Assembly (NCBI GenBank): GCA_947649935.1
Contig: CANSTR010000003.1
Coordinates: forward strand, 1 to 64,000
Length of the DNA stretch: 64,000 bases
DNA from: an uncultured Clostridia bacterium
Lineage (GTDB): Bacteria > Bacillota > Clostridia > TANB77 > CAG-508
Direction: 5' to 3'
The stretch's first letter is position 1; each line of letters starts with the position of its first letter. Below the pieces are notes generated by a model, which saw only the letters and a program-made list of their open reading frames with translations, did not search any database and was not told where the DNA came from. Shown piece by piece: positions 9,689-19,411 of the stretch. Both the position numbers and the translations under genes were made by a program.

Positions 9689-10894
9689 TTATAATTTTAT
9701 TCTACCAGTTAAAAAATCCATCGCGCTAATTTGCTTAATTCCATTGTAATTATTGGTATCATAATCCAGTGTTATAATATATTTTTTGTAATGATCTGAA
9801 ATTGCCTCTAGTGGCTTTAATTCTCTTTCTAAAGTTTGTTCATCTCGGACCGATAAAGCAACTTGAATATAGATATAATCCTCACTGTTTTCCACAATAA
9901 AATCAATTTCAGTGGCATCATTTTTTCCGATATAAATTCGGTAACCTTGCCTTTTTAGTTCTAAAAATATCACATTTTCTAAGATATGCCCTAAATCCTT
10001 ATAATTGTTTTTTCCCAACAAATACGTTCGAAAACCTAAATCTGACAAGTAATATTTTTCTTGTGTTTTTAATAATTGTTTTCCCTTGATATCAAATCGA
10101 TTTACTTTATATAATACATAACTTTCAAGCAAACTATTCAAATACTCTTCCACTGTATGCACTGAATTTTTTCTACCATAGGAAGTTAAAGTATCACTTA
10201 TTTTTTTTGTCGAAACAGAAGATCCAATGTTGTCAAATAAAAATCGACAAATACTTTCAAGCATCATAATATCTTTCACTTTTTTTCGATGAATTACATC
10301 ATTTATAATGACTGTATGATAAACGCTTTCTAAGTAATCAATTTTTTCGTTATTATTTTCTAAATGAATTAAATATGGCAAACCACCATAAGAAATATAT
10401 TCATTGTATTTTTTTAATTCGTCCTCTTCACCATAATGACTCAAATACTCTTTAAAAGACAACGGCAAAACATGAATTTGAATATATCTACCAGTCAAAA
10501 ATGTAGCTAATTCTCCAGATAACATGTACGAATTTGAACCTGTCAAATAAATATCAAAATTATCTCTTAAAAATAAACTATCTACACATTTTTCGAATTC
10601 TTTTACATTTTGAATTTCGTCCAAAAACAAATATGTCTTTTCATTGTCCTTAGCATGATGCAAAATATATTCATGTAATTTATCACTGTCTAGTAAATCT
10701 CGGTTAGAACGATCATCAAAATTAATGGCAATCATATTCTTTTCTGGTACGCCTTCTTTTAGCAATTGTTCCCTAAAAGTACTTAATATGGTCGATTTTC
10801 CAGAACGTCTGATTCCAGTTAAAACCTTTATAATTTTCTTATCTTTATATGAATTTAATTGATTCATATATTCTTTACGATAAATTTTTTCCAT
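9689..10894 (-). CDS. AAA_14/DUF4143 family ATPase
   Basis: Walker A TGIRRSGKST; YLFLDEIQNV; YLTGSNSYML; C-terminal DUF4143 pattern. Confidence 0.9.
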   Translation of the reverse strand: MEKIYRKEYMNQLNSYKDKKIIKVLTGIRRSGKSTILSTFREQLLKEGVPEKNMIAINFDDRSNRDLLDSDKLHEYILHHAKDNEKTYLFLDEIQNVKEFEKCVDSLFLRDNFDIYLTGSNSYMLSGELATFLTGRYIQIHVLPLSFKEYLSHYGEEDELKKYNEYISYGGLPYLIHLENNNEKIDYLESVYHTVIINDVIHRKKVKDIMMLESICRFLFDNIGSSVSTKKISDTLTSYGRKNSVHTVEEYLNSLLESYVLYKVNRFDIKGKQLLKTQEKYYLSDLGFRTYLLGKNNYKDLGHILENVIFLELKRQGYRIYIGKNDATEIDFIVENSEDYIYIQVALSVRDEQTLERELKPLEAISDHYKKYIITLDYDTNNYNGIKQISAMDFLTGRIKL

Positions 10895-11065
10895 TTTTTA
10901 TCCCCTGATTAAATTATACTCCTTTTTAGAAAATTTGTCAAGTTTTTGCTCGTTTCAGCAAAAACTTTTGCAATTCATATACTTTTTTGCTGAAATGAGC
11001 AAAAAGTATCACGCTTTTTCCTTCTTTATATTATATGTAATAATTTTCTAAAGATTCGCATATGA

Positions 11066-11494
11066 TTAATCCATTCTCCATAACTGAAACTTTCTCGTAA
11101 TCTCATTTACCTCTTCTGTATTGCCATAAATAATGGCACCTAAATATTCTAGCTTTTCATTTTCTTTTGCGTTAACGGCTGCAACCAACTCGTCATCCGT
11201 TCTTGTTTCTAGCATTTCTTTGGGATAATCTGCCACCAATAAATTAGGATTATTTTTGGCAAGTTCAATTGCTGCCTTTAATTTTCCCTGTTTTACCTTG
11301 GTAATAACAAATGGAAATTGGCTAATTCCTAAATGATTGATTCCCGATTTGTCTGTAATCGTTGGTTTTCCCATAATTTCACAATCCGAATATTTTCCAA
11401 TTGCTATGGCAAGATGCCCGATTACATTAAGCGCGACAGACGCTTCTACATTTGTAGCCAAAATTCCTACAATTTTTTTATCTTCATAATTCAT
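11066..11494 (-). CDS. DUF2000 family protein
   Basis: VGILATNVEASVALNVIGHLAIAIG pattern. Confidence 0.8.
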   Translation of the reverse strand: MNYEDKKIVGILATNVEASVALNVIGHLAIAIGKYSDCEIMGKPTITDKSGINHLGISQFPFVITKVKQGKLKAAIELAKNNPNLLVADYPKEMLETRTDDELVAAVNAKENEKLEYLGAIIYGNTEEVNEITRKFQLWRMD

Positions 11495-11521
11495 TTTTTC
11501 TCTCCTTTATTCAAACAAATT

Positions 11522-11614
11522 TTATTTTTTAAATAAAGGAGCAAAAACATTTTCAAGCACTTCTATTTTTGCCCATAATTCTCCGCCATGCATTTTTCTC
11601 GAATATTTTGGCAT
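11522..11614 (-). CDS. Small ORF, 30 aa (MPKYSRKMHGGELWAKIEVLENVFAPLFKK)
   Basis: Strong SD AGGAGGTTCCAA-ATG; sits directly upstream of the DUF2000 gene. Confidence 0.45.
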   Translation of the reverse strand: MPKYSRKMHGGELWAKIEVLENVFAPLFKK

Positions 11615-11662
11615 TTGGAACCTCCTTTTTCTGTGAAAATATTAAATCATTTTCTTTTATAT

Positions 11663-11989
11663 TTAAGCAACTTTTATCCCAGTATTAATCACTTCTTGAA
11701 TAAATGGCGTTACTGCATTTTTATAATCATCCACTCGAATCAAATGTGGTTCTATCCTTGTATCAATTTTTCTTCTTAATCTCATTAAATTTAATTCTTC
11801 ATCTATAATATCATTTTCAAAATCATCTGTAACAACAGCAATATCAATATCGCTATCTTCTTGATTATTTCCTTTCGCATAAGAACCAAACAATATGATT
11901 GCTTCTATTTTGTAATTCTCACAAATTTTTTGTGCATATTTTTGAACAATTTCCATGATTAATTTATTTCCAATAAATTTTTTAACCAT
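11663..11989 (-). CDS. MNT-type nucleotidyltransferase (HEPN/MNT module)
   Basis: IILFGSYAKGNNQEDSDIDIAVV. Confidence 0.9.
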   Translation of the reverse strand: MVKKFIGNKLIMEIVQKYAQKICENYKIEAIILFGSYAKGNNQEDSDIDIAVVTDDFENDIIDEELNLMRLRRKIDTRIEPHLIRVDDYKNAVTPFIQEVINTGIKVA

Positions 11990-12360
11990 ATTCTAATCTC
12001 CTCAATATTTTTTAGTTGCATAGATGTATATTCATCTGTACATTTCCTATAAAATTCTCTTTTATAATCATCATATCTGCTACTAATATTAAATTTAGTT
12101 ATGATATCTAATAAGTCCTCTTGTTTTTCTGTTAACTTTAAATCCATCTTTTCAGCCAAATAAAGCAAGTCATGACTTCTTGGTGCATGTGGTGCATTTT
12201 TGTTCTTTTTTGCATACAAAGCTTTTAACAATTTTTCTATTACCAAATGTCCAAAAAACAAACAATAGCTATTCTTATGATTGCTATATAATACATTCAT
12301 AACAGTATAATCTTCATCTGAACTTTCCACCCAAAATTTCATTAAATCTATATCATTCAT
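11959..12360 (-). CDS. HEPN domain protein
   Basis: FFGHLVIEKLLKALYAKKNKNAPHAPRSHDLLYLAEK...SSRYDDYKREFYRKCT; overlaps the MNT gene. Confidence 0.9.
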   Translation of the reverse strand: MNDIDLMKFWVESSDEDYTVMNVLYSNHKNSYCLFFGHLVIEKLLKALYAKKNKNAPHAPRSHDLLYLAEKMDLKLTEKQEDLLDIITKFNISSRYDDYKREFYRKCTDEYTSMQLKNIEEIRIWLKNLLEIN

Positions 12361-12430
12361 AAGTTTTATTCCTCTCTTTATTATTATACCACCTTCCCTA
12401 AAATTTTACCATATCTTTCTAAATAAAACA

Positions 12431-12470
12431 ATGGCAATCCTTAAAAATTTTAAGAGATTGCCATCTTTTT
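12431..12470 (-). terminator. Hairpin terminator
   Basis: aaaaagatggcaatctcttaaaattttt-aaggattgccattgtttt. Confidence 0.6.
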
Positions 12471-12978
12471 AATTCATCATCAACATCAAAAGAATCAACG
12501 CCAATAACAAAACCGTCCCAATCATCGCTAGAATATTAATGATGCGATTTACTTTTTCTTCTTTTTTGAATATTTTCAAAAACACCTGATACATTCCAAT
12601 TCCGATAATCCCGCCACTTGTGTTAGTGATTAAATCCGTAATATCCGTAGCGCCAATGGCAAAAATGTATTGCAAAATTTCATACATCAAACTTAAGGCA
12701 AAAATCGGCAACATTTTTTTCCAAAAATTCCACTCCTTTTTCAACATGCAACAATACATGCCCAACGGAACAAATGCAATCACGTTGTCAATGATTTCGT
12801 CAAAATCCATTTTCCCATTGGTGATAACTGATTCGCCAAATGGTATCAGATTGAGGTTTCGGAAATGTGGTAAATCAGATAACGAAAATTGCATTTTAAA
12901 TAGGATAATCCAGGTTAAAAGAATGACATATAAAATAGCTAAAATCATGGTTATTTCAAATGGTTTATTTTTTTTCAT
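12469..12978 (-). CDS. VanZ family protein
   Basis: NLIPFGESV...DNVIAFVPLGMYCCMLK...MYEILQYIFAIGATDITDLITNTSGGIIG. Confidence 0.85.
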   Translation of the reverse strand: MKKNKPFEITMILAILYVILLTWIILFKMQFSLSDLPHFRNLNLIPFGESVITNGKMDFDEIIDNVIAFVPLGMYCCMLKKEWNFWKKMLPIFALSLMYEILQYIFAIGATDITDLITNTSGGIIGIGMYQVFLKIFKKEEKVNRIINILAMIGTVLLLALILLMLMMN

Positions 12979-13090
12979 TTTATTTTTTGGTTCCTTTCTT
13001 TTTGTCAGGTGCCTGACGATTTTGTTTTGGCAAAATGTTTTTGAAATTTATCTTTGTTAGGCGCCTGACAATATTTTTTTCGTATTGGGT

Positions 13091-13118
13091 GGGCAGGGGT
13101 GGAACCCTGCCCCTACGG
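13091..13118. repeat. Dispersed hairpin GGGCAGGGGTGGAACCCTGCCCCTACGG
   Basis: Inverted repeat; supplies the TAG stop of the amidase (13113-13115). Confidence 0.8.
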
Positions 13119-13764
13119 AATGTTTTGCAGGATGCCGTTGGCAATTGCCTTTGCATAATTTTCTTTGTTTTCGTCTAATAATTGATTGTCTTTTTGGTTG
13201 CTGATAAATCCTAATTCAATCAAACAACTTGGCATTTTCGTATATTTATTCACGTAATAATCATTGCCATCATTTTCGCTCGTTCCCTGTTTGATGCCGC
13301 GATTGGTTTGAATTTGGGTTTTGGCTAATTCGTCTAAAATGCTATTTGCCAATTTTTCGTCCGCCTCATTTTCCTGCGATTTAATCCAAACTTCTACGCC
13401 ATTGCCACTTTCGCTACTGTTTCTATGAATGGATACAAACAAATCCGCTCTTCGAAAATTGGCAATTTGACAACGTTTTTGCAAAATGACAAAGGTGTCG
13501 TTTTCTCTTGTCAAAATGACTTTGATGTCGTGCTTTTCCAATTCCTTTTGAACCGCCAAAGCCATTTGCAAATTATCGTCTTTTTCATATCGTTTGCCAT
13601 TACTTGATACAGAACCTGCGTCCTTTCCACCATGCCCAGCGTCAATGCAAACAATGACTTTTTGGTTTTCCCATCCGCACAAAAATGCCGAATGCAATTG
13701 CAATGATGAAACAAATCATGATTTTTAATTTGGTATGTTTTTTTCTATTTTTATTTTTTCTCAT
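13113..13764 (-). CDS. N-acetylmuramoyl-L-alanine amidase (Amidase_3), requires +1 frameshift at CGG (13675-13677)
   Basis: MRKNKNRKKHTKLKIMICFIIAIAFGIFV|CGG; +1 gives GWENQKVIVCIDAGHGGKDAGS...SCLIELGFISN. Confidence 0.82.
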
Positions 13765-13791
13765 TTTGATTCCCTTTTCCGATGTTTTTTT

Positions 13792-13860
13792 AGAGGCGAT
13801 TATTAATCGCCCGCATAAAATATTTTTATACAGCGGGCGACTGATAGTCGCCCCTACCGT
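13792..13860. repeat. Dispersed double-hairpin element of the GTAGGGGC family
   Basis: aggcgattattaatcgcccgc...gcgggcgactgatagtcgcccctac; abuts the TAA stop at 13861. Confidence 0.8.
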
Positions 13861-15966
13861 TTAATTTTCTAATATATCAAAAATCAATTCTACCTTGAAT
13901 AAATCGCCGTCGATTTTTAAATCTAATTTTCCTTTTTGCAATTCTACCAAACTTTTTGAGATGGAAATACCAAGACCGCTTCCTTCTGTGGTTCTTGATT
14001 TGTCGCCTCTGACAAAACGTTGCATTAATTCATCTGCCGAAATATTCAAAATTTCTTTCGAAATATTTTTAACATCCATCTGCACTTTTTTGCCTTTTTT
14101 GGCAATATCAATATAGACTCTTGAATTTTCCAAAGCATATTTGGAAATATTGCCAAAAATATTTTCAATGATGCGATACATGTAACGGCTATCGGCTTGG
14201 ATGTAAATTTCTTCTTCTGGAATGTTAGTGATAATAGCCAAGTTTAGGGCGTTAAATTTGTCTTCAAATTCGCCAATGGATTGCTTGATTAATTCTGCCA
14301 CATTGATTTTTTCCATATTCAATTTGACATTTCCTGAAGAGGCTTTGGATGCCTCAACCAAATCTTCTGTCAACTTTTTTAAACGTTGGGATTTGTTGTC
14401 TAAAACATCAATGTATTCGTTTGCTTTGTCATTTTGGATTTCTTCTTTTCTTAATAAATCAACATAATTGATAATGGACGTTAGTGGTGTTTTAATGTCG
14501 TGCGACACATTGGTAATCAATTCTGTTTTGAGATGTTCGCTTTTGATGCCTTCTTGAATGGCATTCTCAAAACCATTGGAAATATCGTTGATGTATTTTA
14601 CGGTGTCTTGAAATTCAATCGTAAAATCCTCTGGCTTTAATTTGACCTGATTGTTTCCCTCATATATCTCTTTCAAATGACTTTCTATTTTTCCAAAACA
14701 ACGAATTCTGTCTGCGATTTTGTGGAAAAGATAAAGTCCCAAAACAAGGTCTAATAGAAAACCAAATTCTTGAAAAATGCCTAACAGTATGACTGCAACT
14801 ATCACGTAACCAATAACAACTAACCATAATTTTTTCACCAATTCTATCGATTTCGTAGATTGATTCCAGAAGTTTTTTAATTTGCATATTGTCTTTTTAA
14901 CAATTTTAACAAACCACATCCAGCATTTATAAAATAATGTACTTTTGATTAACATTTTTGCTTTGATTCTTTTGACAGTTGTATGAAATAGCATTGCGCA
15001 AATGATATATGCTACGCAATATGCGCAAATAGCCATGTTGATATACTCTTCTGTGTGTTTTGGAATGTTTAACATCAAAATGCACACTCCAAATCCAAAG
15101 AACGCAAGGAAGCATAAAATTTCATAAGGAATTTTATCGAAGTCATTTAAGCAGGCTTCGTCTTCTGCTTTTGTTCGCCCAATGACAAGTATCAAATAAA
15201 AACCGATGAGCAAAAGCACTACAATTCCAATCGGCAAAATCAAATGAATCTTATTGCCCAATGGTTCAAATTTTTTCATCCATTCACGAACTGTGACTAA
15301 ATCGGTACGATACACAAGCGCTTCTTGATAAGAACTGTAAATCGTAAAATCTTGAATGGTTGTGCTAACATATTGATGTGCTGGCGAAACATTTGTCGCG
15401 CTTTCTTCAAATACGTCCTCTTCATCATAAACGTGATACACGTTTTCTTTGCCTGAAACTGTATAATACGTATACTCAAACGTGTCGTAATATTTCAAAC
15501 CTTTATTGGAAATCACATCCGAATTAGATTCCGTATTTCCCGCCAAAATGTTGACAATTTTCGCATTTTCTTGGGTAGCAATATAATTCTTAATTTTCTC
15601 AATGGTATTCGTTTCTGTGGTTAATTCTACATTGGTTAAGGCTTTGTTCTGATAACAAATTAAAACGTACTGATTTTGAATTTTATTACTATAATAAAAT
15701 TCTTCTTGGTCTACATAAGAAATTTGAATTTCGCCATCATACGCCATTGGAAATTCTTCATTATGATAAATGAGTTGATTGGCATAACTTCCTAAAGTAT
15801 GCATGTAGTTTGCAACAAAATTGTCAGTTCGAAAATATTGCGATTGATTCATTGAAAAATTTTCGTCGTTTTCCACATATTTGGACAGAACTGACAATCC
15901 CATCATTGCCACAATCACTGGAATTAACAGATAACTAATCAACATTAAAAATTTTCTTCTTTTCAT
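13861..15966 (-). CDS. Sensor histidine kinase
   Basis: NVSHDIKTPLTSIINYVDLL H-box; GSGLGISISKSLVE G-box; multiple TM segments. Confidence 0.92.
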   Translation of the reverse strand: MKRRKFLMLISYLLIPVIVAMMGLSVLSKYVENDENFSMNQSQYFRTDNFVANYMHTLGSYANQLIYHNEEFPMAYDGEIQISYVDQEEFYYSNKIQNQYVLICYQNKALTNVELTTETNTIEKIKNYIATQENAKIVNILAGNTESNSDVISNKGLKYYDTFEYTYYTVSGKENVYHVYDEEDVFEESATNVSPAHQYVSTTIQDFTIYSSYQEALVYRTDLVTVREWMKKFEPLGNKIHLILPIGIVVLLLIGFYLILVIGRTKAEDEACLNDFDKIPYEILCFLAFFGFGVCILMLNIPKHTEEYINMAICAYCVAYIICAMLFHTTVKRIKAKMLIKSTLFYKCWMWFVKIVKKTICKLKNFWNQSTKSIELVKKLWLVVIGYVIVAVILLGIFQEFGFLLDLVLGLYLFHKIADRIRCFGKIESHLKEIYEGNNQVKLKPEDFTIEFQDTVKYINDISNGFENAIQEGIKSEHLKTELITNVSHDIKTPLTSIINYVDLLRKEEIQNDKANEYIDVLDNKSQRLKKLTEDLVEASKASSGNVKLNMEKINVAELIKQSIGEFEDKFNALNLAIITNIPEEEIYIQADSRYMYRIIENIFGNISKYALENSRVYIDIAKKGKKVQMDVKNISKEILNISADELMQRFVRGDKSRTTEGSGLGISISKSLVELQKGKLDLKIDGDLFKVELIFDILEN

Positions 15967-15979
15967 TTTTCCATCCTCC

Positions 15980-16675
15980 TTAAATTTTTTCTATTTTATA
16001 CCCAATTCCCCAAATCACTTTTAAATATTGGGGCTCTTTGGGATTGATTTCGATTTTTTCGCGAATGTGCCTAATATGCACAGCAATGATATTTTCCGCG
16101 CCATAACATTCTTCGTTCCAGACATTTTTATAAATTTGCTCAATGGAATACACACATCCTTTATTGCGAATGAGAAATTTCAAAATGTTGTATTCGGTTG
16201 GCGTGAGCTTGATTTCCTGCTCATCCACTGTGACTTTTTTTAAATTATCATCAACAACCAAATTTCCTGTTTGATAACAATTTTTCGTTTCTTCCTCTGT
16301 CATTGATTTTAATTTCGTGTAACGTCGAATACTCGAATTGACTCTTGCCATCAATTCTTTTGGATTGAATGGCTTTGTTACATAATCATCTGCGCCCAAA
16401 TTTAATCCAAGAATTTTGTCTTCCTCTTCTGACTTCGCAGACAGCATAATCACTGGAATGGACTTTTCTTTTCTGACATTTTCCAGAGTTTCAATTCCGT
16501 CCATTTTTGGCATCATGATATCCAAAATCATCAAATGAATGGCGTTTTCCTCCACAATTTTCAATGCCTCCATTCCATTATAAGCCTTGAAAACCTGGTA
16601 GCCTTCTTGACTCAGATAAATTTCAATCGCATGAACAATTTCTTTGTCATCATCACATACTAAAACATGGTACAT
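15980..16675 (-). CDS. OmpR/VanR-like response regulator
   Basis: VLVCDDDKEIV, LDIMMPKMDG, winged-helix C-terminus. Confidence 0.93.
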   Translation of the reverse strand: MYHVLVCDDDKEIVHAIEIYLSQEGYQVFKAYNGMEALKIVEENAIHLMILDIMMPKMDGIETLENVRKEKSIPVIMLSAKSEEEDKILGLNLGADDYVTKPFNPKELMARVNSSIRRYTKLKSMTEEETKNCYQTGNLVVDDNLKKVTVDEQEIKLTPTEYNILKFLIRNKGCVYSIEQIYKNVWNEECYGAENIIAVHIRHIREKIEINPKEPQYLKVIWGIGYKIEKI

Positions 16676-16761
16676 TTTTCGCTCTCCTTTAAGTCTATTA
16701 TATCATAAAATTATTAAGAAAAAATAGAGAAATTATTAAGATTTTATTAAGAAAAAAACGA

Positions 16762-16797
16762 AAAACTGCAGCCAAACACATACGCTACAGTTTTTTC
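16762..16797 (-). terminator. Rho-independent terminator
   Basis: actgtagcgtatgtgtttggctgcagtttttcgttttttt. Confidence 0.65.
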
Positions 16798-16807
16798 GCA
16801 ATCATCT

Positions 16808-18424
16808 TTATTTTTCTAAAAAATATCCCTCCACAGTAGAATACTCAATATTTTTCTCCAGTTGATTATAACGAAAATACAAATCCGAAATATAAAAATC
16901 ATACTTATCATCTACTGTAACAATATTATTTTCTTTAAAATAATCCTCCAAATCAGTTTGCCCCATTTCGTCCTGACGAATAATTTCCTCCACCATTTCC
17001 TTTAAATCCACTTTCACAACTTCTTTTTCAAACACAGCTTCTTTGGTATCCTTTTCCAACTCTCCAGATACATGCTTAATCTTACGATATTTTTCAATCG
17101 CACAATCCAATGGCGCATGCAATGAAACATAGCCTGAATCATAAACTCTGTCTTTTGCAGAAAAATGATATTGCTTGATTTTATTTTTTTCCTCTTCTGA
17201 AAAATAATTTGGCATTTCCTTGGTATCTAGCAAATATTCATACGCGCTACTTGCACGTTTTTTATCCTCTTCTGATAAATCATCAAAACTGTGATTGGGT
17301 GGCAAAAGCGTTTCAAGCACATGTTTTTGGTTTAAATTTGGTATTTTCACATAGTTCAATGGCGTAACAAAAGTAACCAAAATAATGACACTAGTACACA
17401 AGAAAATTGCTTCTAGTTTTTCTTGCTTTTTGTAAAAGGTTAGCCCTAAACAAATTGCTTGAAATAACAAAAACACGCAGGACATGTAACGCATGGAAGT
17501 TAAGCCAAATCCATAAATTCTCACACCAATGGAATAGATTTCTAACAACAAAAACGGCGCAAACAAATAAGGCAAAACAGTCACCAATTTACCAACCCAT
17601 TTTTTCTCTTCACGATAATTACTTGCCATGTTCCATATCGGAAATGCCACCACAAAAATACCTGCCAAAATGCGGAAAATCGTATTTTTCGGAATTTCTT
17701 GCCACAACAAAATTTTTGCGATATACAAATAGATAATCCCCATCGCGATGCTCACAAGCGGCAATAGCGCATACAAAATTAAGCCTTTGATAAATGGATT
17801 AACTTCTTTTTTTGAAATGCTAGACATCGTGTAAACCAACGATGGCACGTAAAACAAGCCAAATAACAATGTTAAAATTCTTGGCAAAATGCTCCCATAT
17901 TGACCATTCAAAATCAATTGTACAAAAATGGCTGTGATAAGCAATATACCAATATTTAAAACACCATAAATTACGCTGATGTGAAACAAATCACGAAACA
18001 GTTTGAGTAAATATTCTCCTAATTTTAACTCCGCATTTTTCATGGATTGATGCATGCTTGCCAAAATTAAAATAAGCACATAGGCGCTTAAAAATCGGCT
18101 TGAAACTTCAGTATCTACCATCACCCAATCCGTTAGAAGCATTGTGAAAATAAAGCTGATTCCTCCAGTTAAGCCATAACTCAACGCTTTTATGGTTTTC
18201 TTTGTGAAATAACATTCTGTAAAAATCGTTCCGACTGCCCAAATCGCACTAAACAGATAAATTTTTTCCAATAAATCTCTCGTATTTCTGGAAACATCTT
18301 GGTCAATCATAATAGTCACTAGCAGTGTAACTGTGGCAATAATCAGCATTGTAAGTGGAAATCTTTTTGCCAATTCCTTGATTTCATCCGAAATTTTTGC
18401 CAGTAAATTTTTGAATTGATTCAT
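16808..18424 (-). CDS. DUF4153-like multi-TM membrane protein
   Basis: 538 aa, many TM helices. Confidence 0.65.
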   Translation of the reverse strand: MNQFKNLLAKISDEIKELAKRFPLTMLIIATVTLLVTIMIDQDVSRNTRDLLEKIYLFSAIWAVGTIFTECYFTKKTIKALSYGLTGGISFIFTMLLTDWVMVDTEVSSRFLSAYVLILILASMHQSMKNAELKLGEYLLKLFRDLFHISVIYGVLNIGILLITAIFVQLILNGQYGSILPRILTLLFGLFYVPSLVYTMSSISKKEVNPFIKGLILYALLPLVSIAMGIIYLYIAKILLWQEIPKNTIFRILAGIFVVAFPIWNMASNYREEKKWVGKLVTVLPYLFAPFLLLEIYSIGVRIYGFGLTSMRYMSCVFLLFQAICLGLTFYKKQEKLEAIFLCTSVIILVTFVTPLNYVKIPNLNQKHVLETLLPPNHSFDDLSEEDKKRASSAYEYLLDTKEMPNYFSEEEKNKIKQYHFSAKDRVYDSGYVSLHAPLDCAIEKYRKIKHVSGELEKDTKEAVFEKEVVKVDLKEMVEEIIRQDEMGQTDLEDYFKENNIVTVDDKYDFYISDLYFRYNQLEKNIEYSTVEGYFLEK

Positions 18425-18446
18425 CCTTTCTTCCTCCTTTTTATTT

Positions 18447-18650
18447 TTAATCCGTCAAAAAATCCAATAAGTTCATTCCCATTGAAGTTTCTGCTTTGTA
18501 AAGTTCTGTATAGCCACATTCCGTGCAAGTTACTGTTATAAATTTCTTATTTTGTACATCAAAAATTTTGGCTAAATCTCCTCCTGTCGCCTGAAACTGA
18601 CCTTTCTCAAATTCTGCACTTCCACACTTCATACATTTCCAATCTGCCAT
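18447..18650 (-). CDS. Zinc-ribbon protein
   Basis: WKCMKCGSAEF...VTCTECGYTELYK. Confidence 0.8.
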   Translation of the reverse strand: MADWKCMKCGSAEFEKGQFQATGGDLAKIFDVQNKKFITVTCTECGYTELYKAETSMGMNLLDFLTD

Positions 18651-18662
18651 TTTAAATCCTCC

Positions 18663-19199
18663 TTATTTTGTATATTTTTCTTTTACAATCGCGTAAATCT
18701 CACGTGCTCCATTACTCAATTCCTGCTCATCTACTTCGCCGATGTGATAACGTTCATATCCCAAACATTTTTCTGGTTCTGCAATTTGCAATTCTCCGCT
18801 TTTCAAATTTCCTTTATAAACCAGATAAATCCAATCTTGCTCTTTTTGGCTTCTGCAATCAAGCGTTTTCGCATATGTTGCTACAATAAATTCCTGAATT
18901 TCAATATCAGCGTCCCTTCCAACTTCCTCAAAAATTTCTCGATGCAAAGCTGCTCTAAAATCCAAATCGCTATCTTTCACTCGTCCACCAATTGTTTCCA
19001 ACTTCAACCTTTCATCTCGACAGCCTGAACCTCTTCTTTGAAAAATAATTCGATTTTCCGTATCAAAAGCATAGACAATCACAGCCACCTCGTAATTATC
19101 TGCTACTTCATCATGATTCTTCAAAACATCCTCTAATTCTTTTTGATTCTTCACTTCTTTTGAAAATAATTGCATTTTCTTGTTCCTTTCTTGGTTCAT
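18663..19199 (-). CDS. NUDIX hydrolase
   Basis: GGRVKDSDLDFRAALHREIFEEVG. Confidence 0.88.
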   Translation of the reverse strand: MNQERNKKMQLFSKEVKNQKELEDVLKNHDEVADNYEVAVIVYAFDTENRIIFQRRGSGCRDERLKLETIGGRVKDSDLDFRAALHREIFEEVGRDADIEIQEFIVATYAKTLDCRSQKEQDWIYLVYKGNLKSGELQIAEPEKCLGYERYHIGEVDEQELSNGAREIYAIVKEKYTK

Positions 19200-19308
19200 T
19201 CATTATTTGAGTTCTTTTTTCTATTACCAACAATCCTTGTATCGCTTCTTACGCAACGCTTTCCGAACTTGTGCAAAAAATGCACAAGTTCGATAGAAAT
19301 AAAATATA

Positions 19309-19411
19309 ACGTAGGGGCGACCAATGGTCGTCCGTTCTTCGAAGAATTTACTAACCCTTAATTGGAGAGAAAATTTCTTTAGTAGCGGACGGCTACTAGC
19401 CGCCCCTACGT
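19309..19411. repeat. Complete ~100-bp GTAGGGGC-family element with ACGTAGGGGCG terminal inverted repeats
   Basis: acgtaggggcgaccaatggtcgtccgttcttcgaagaa ... gcggacggctactagccgcccctacgt; abuts stop of the ABC gene. Confidence 0.85.
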
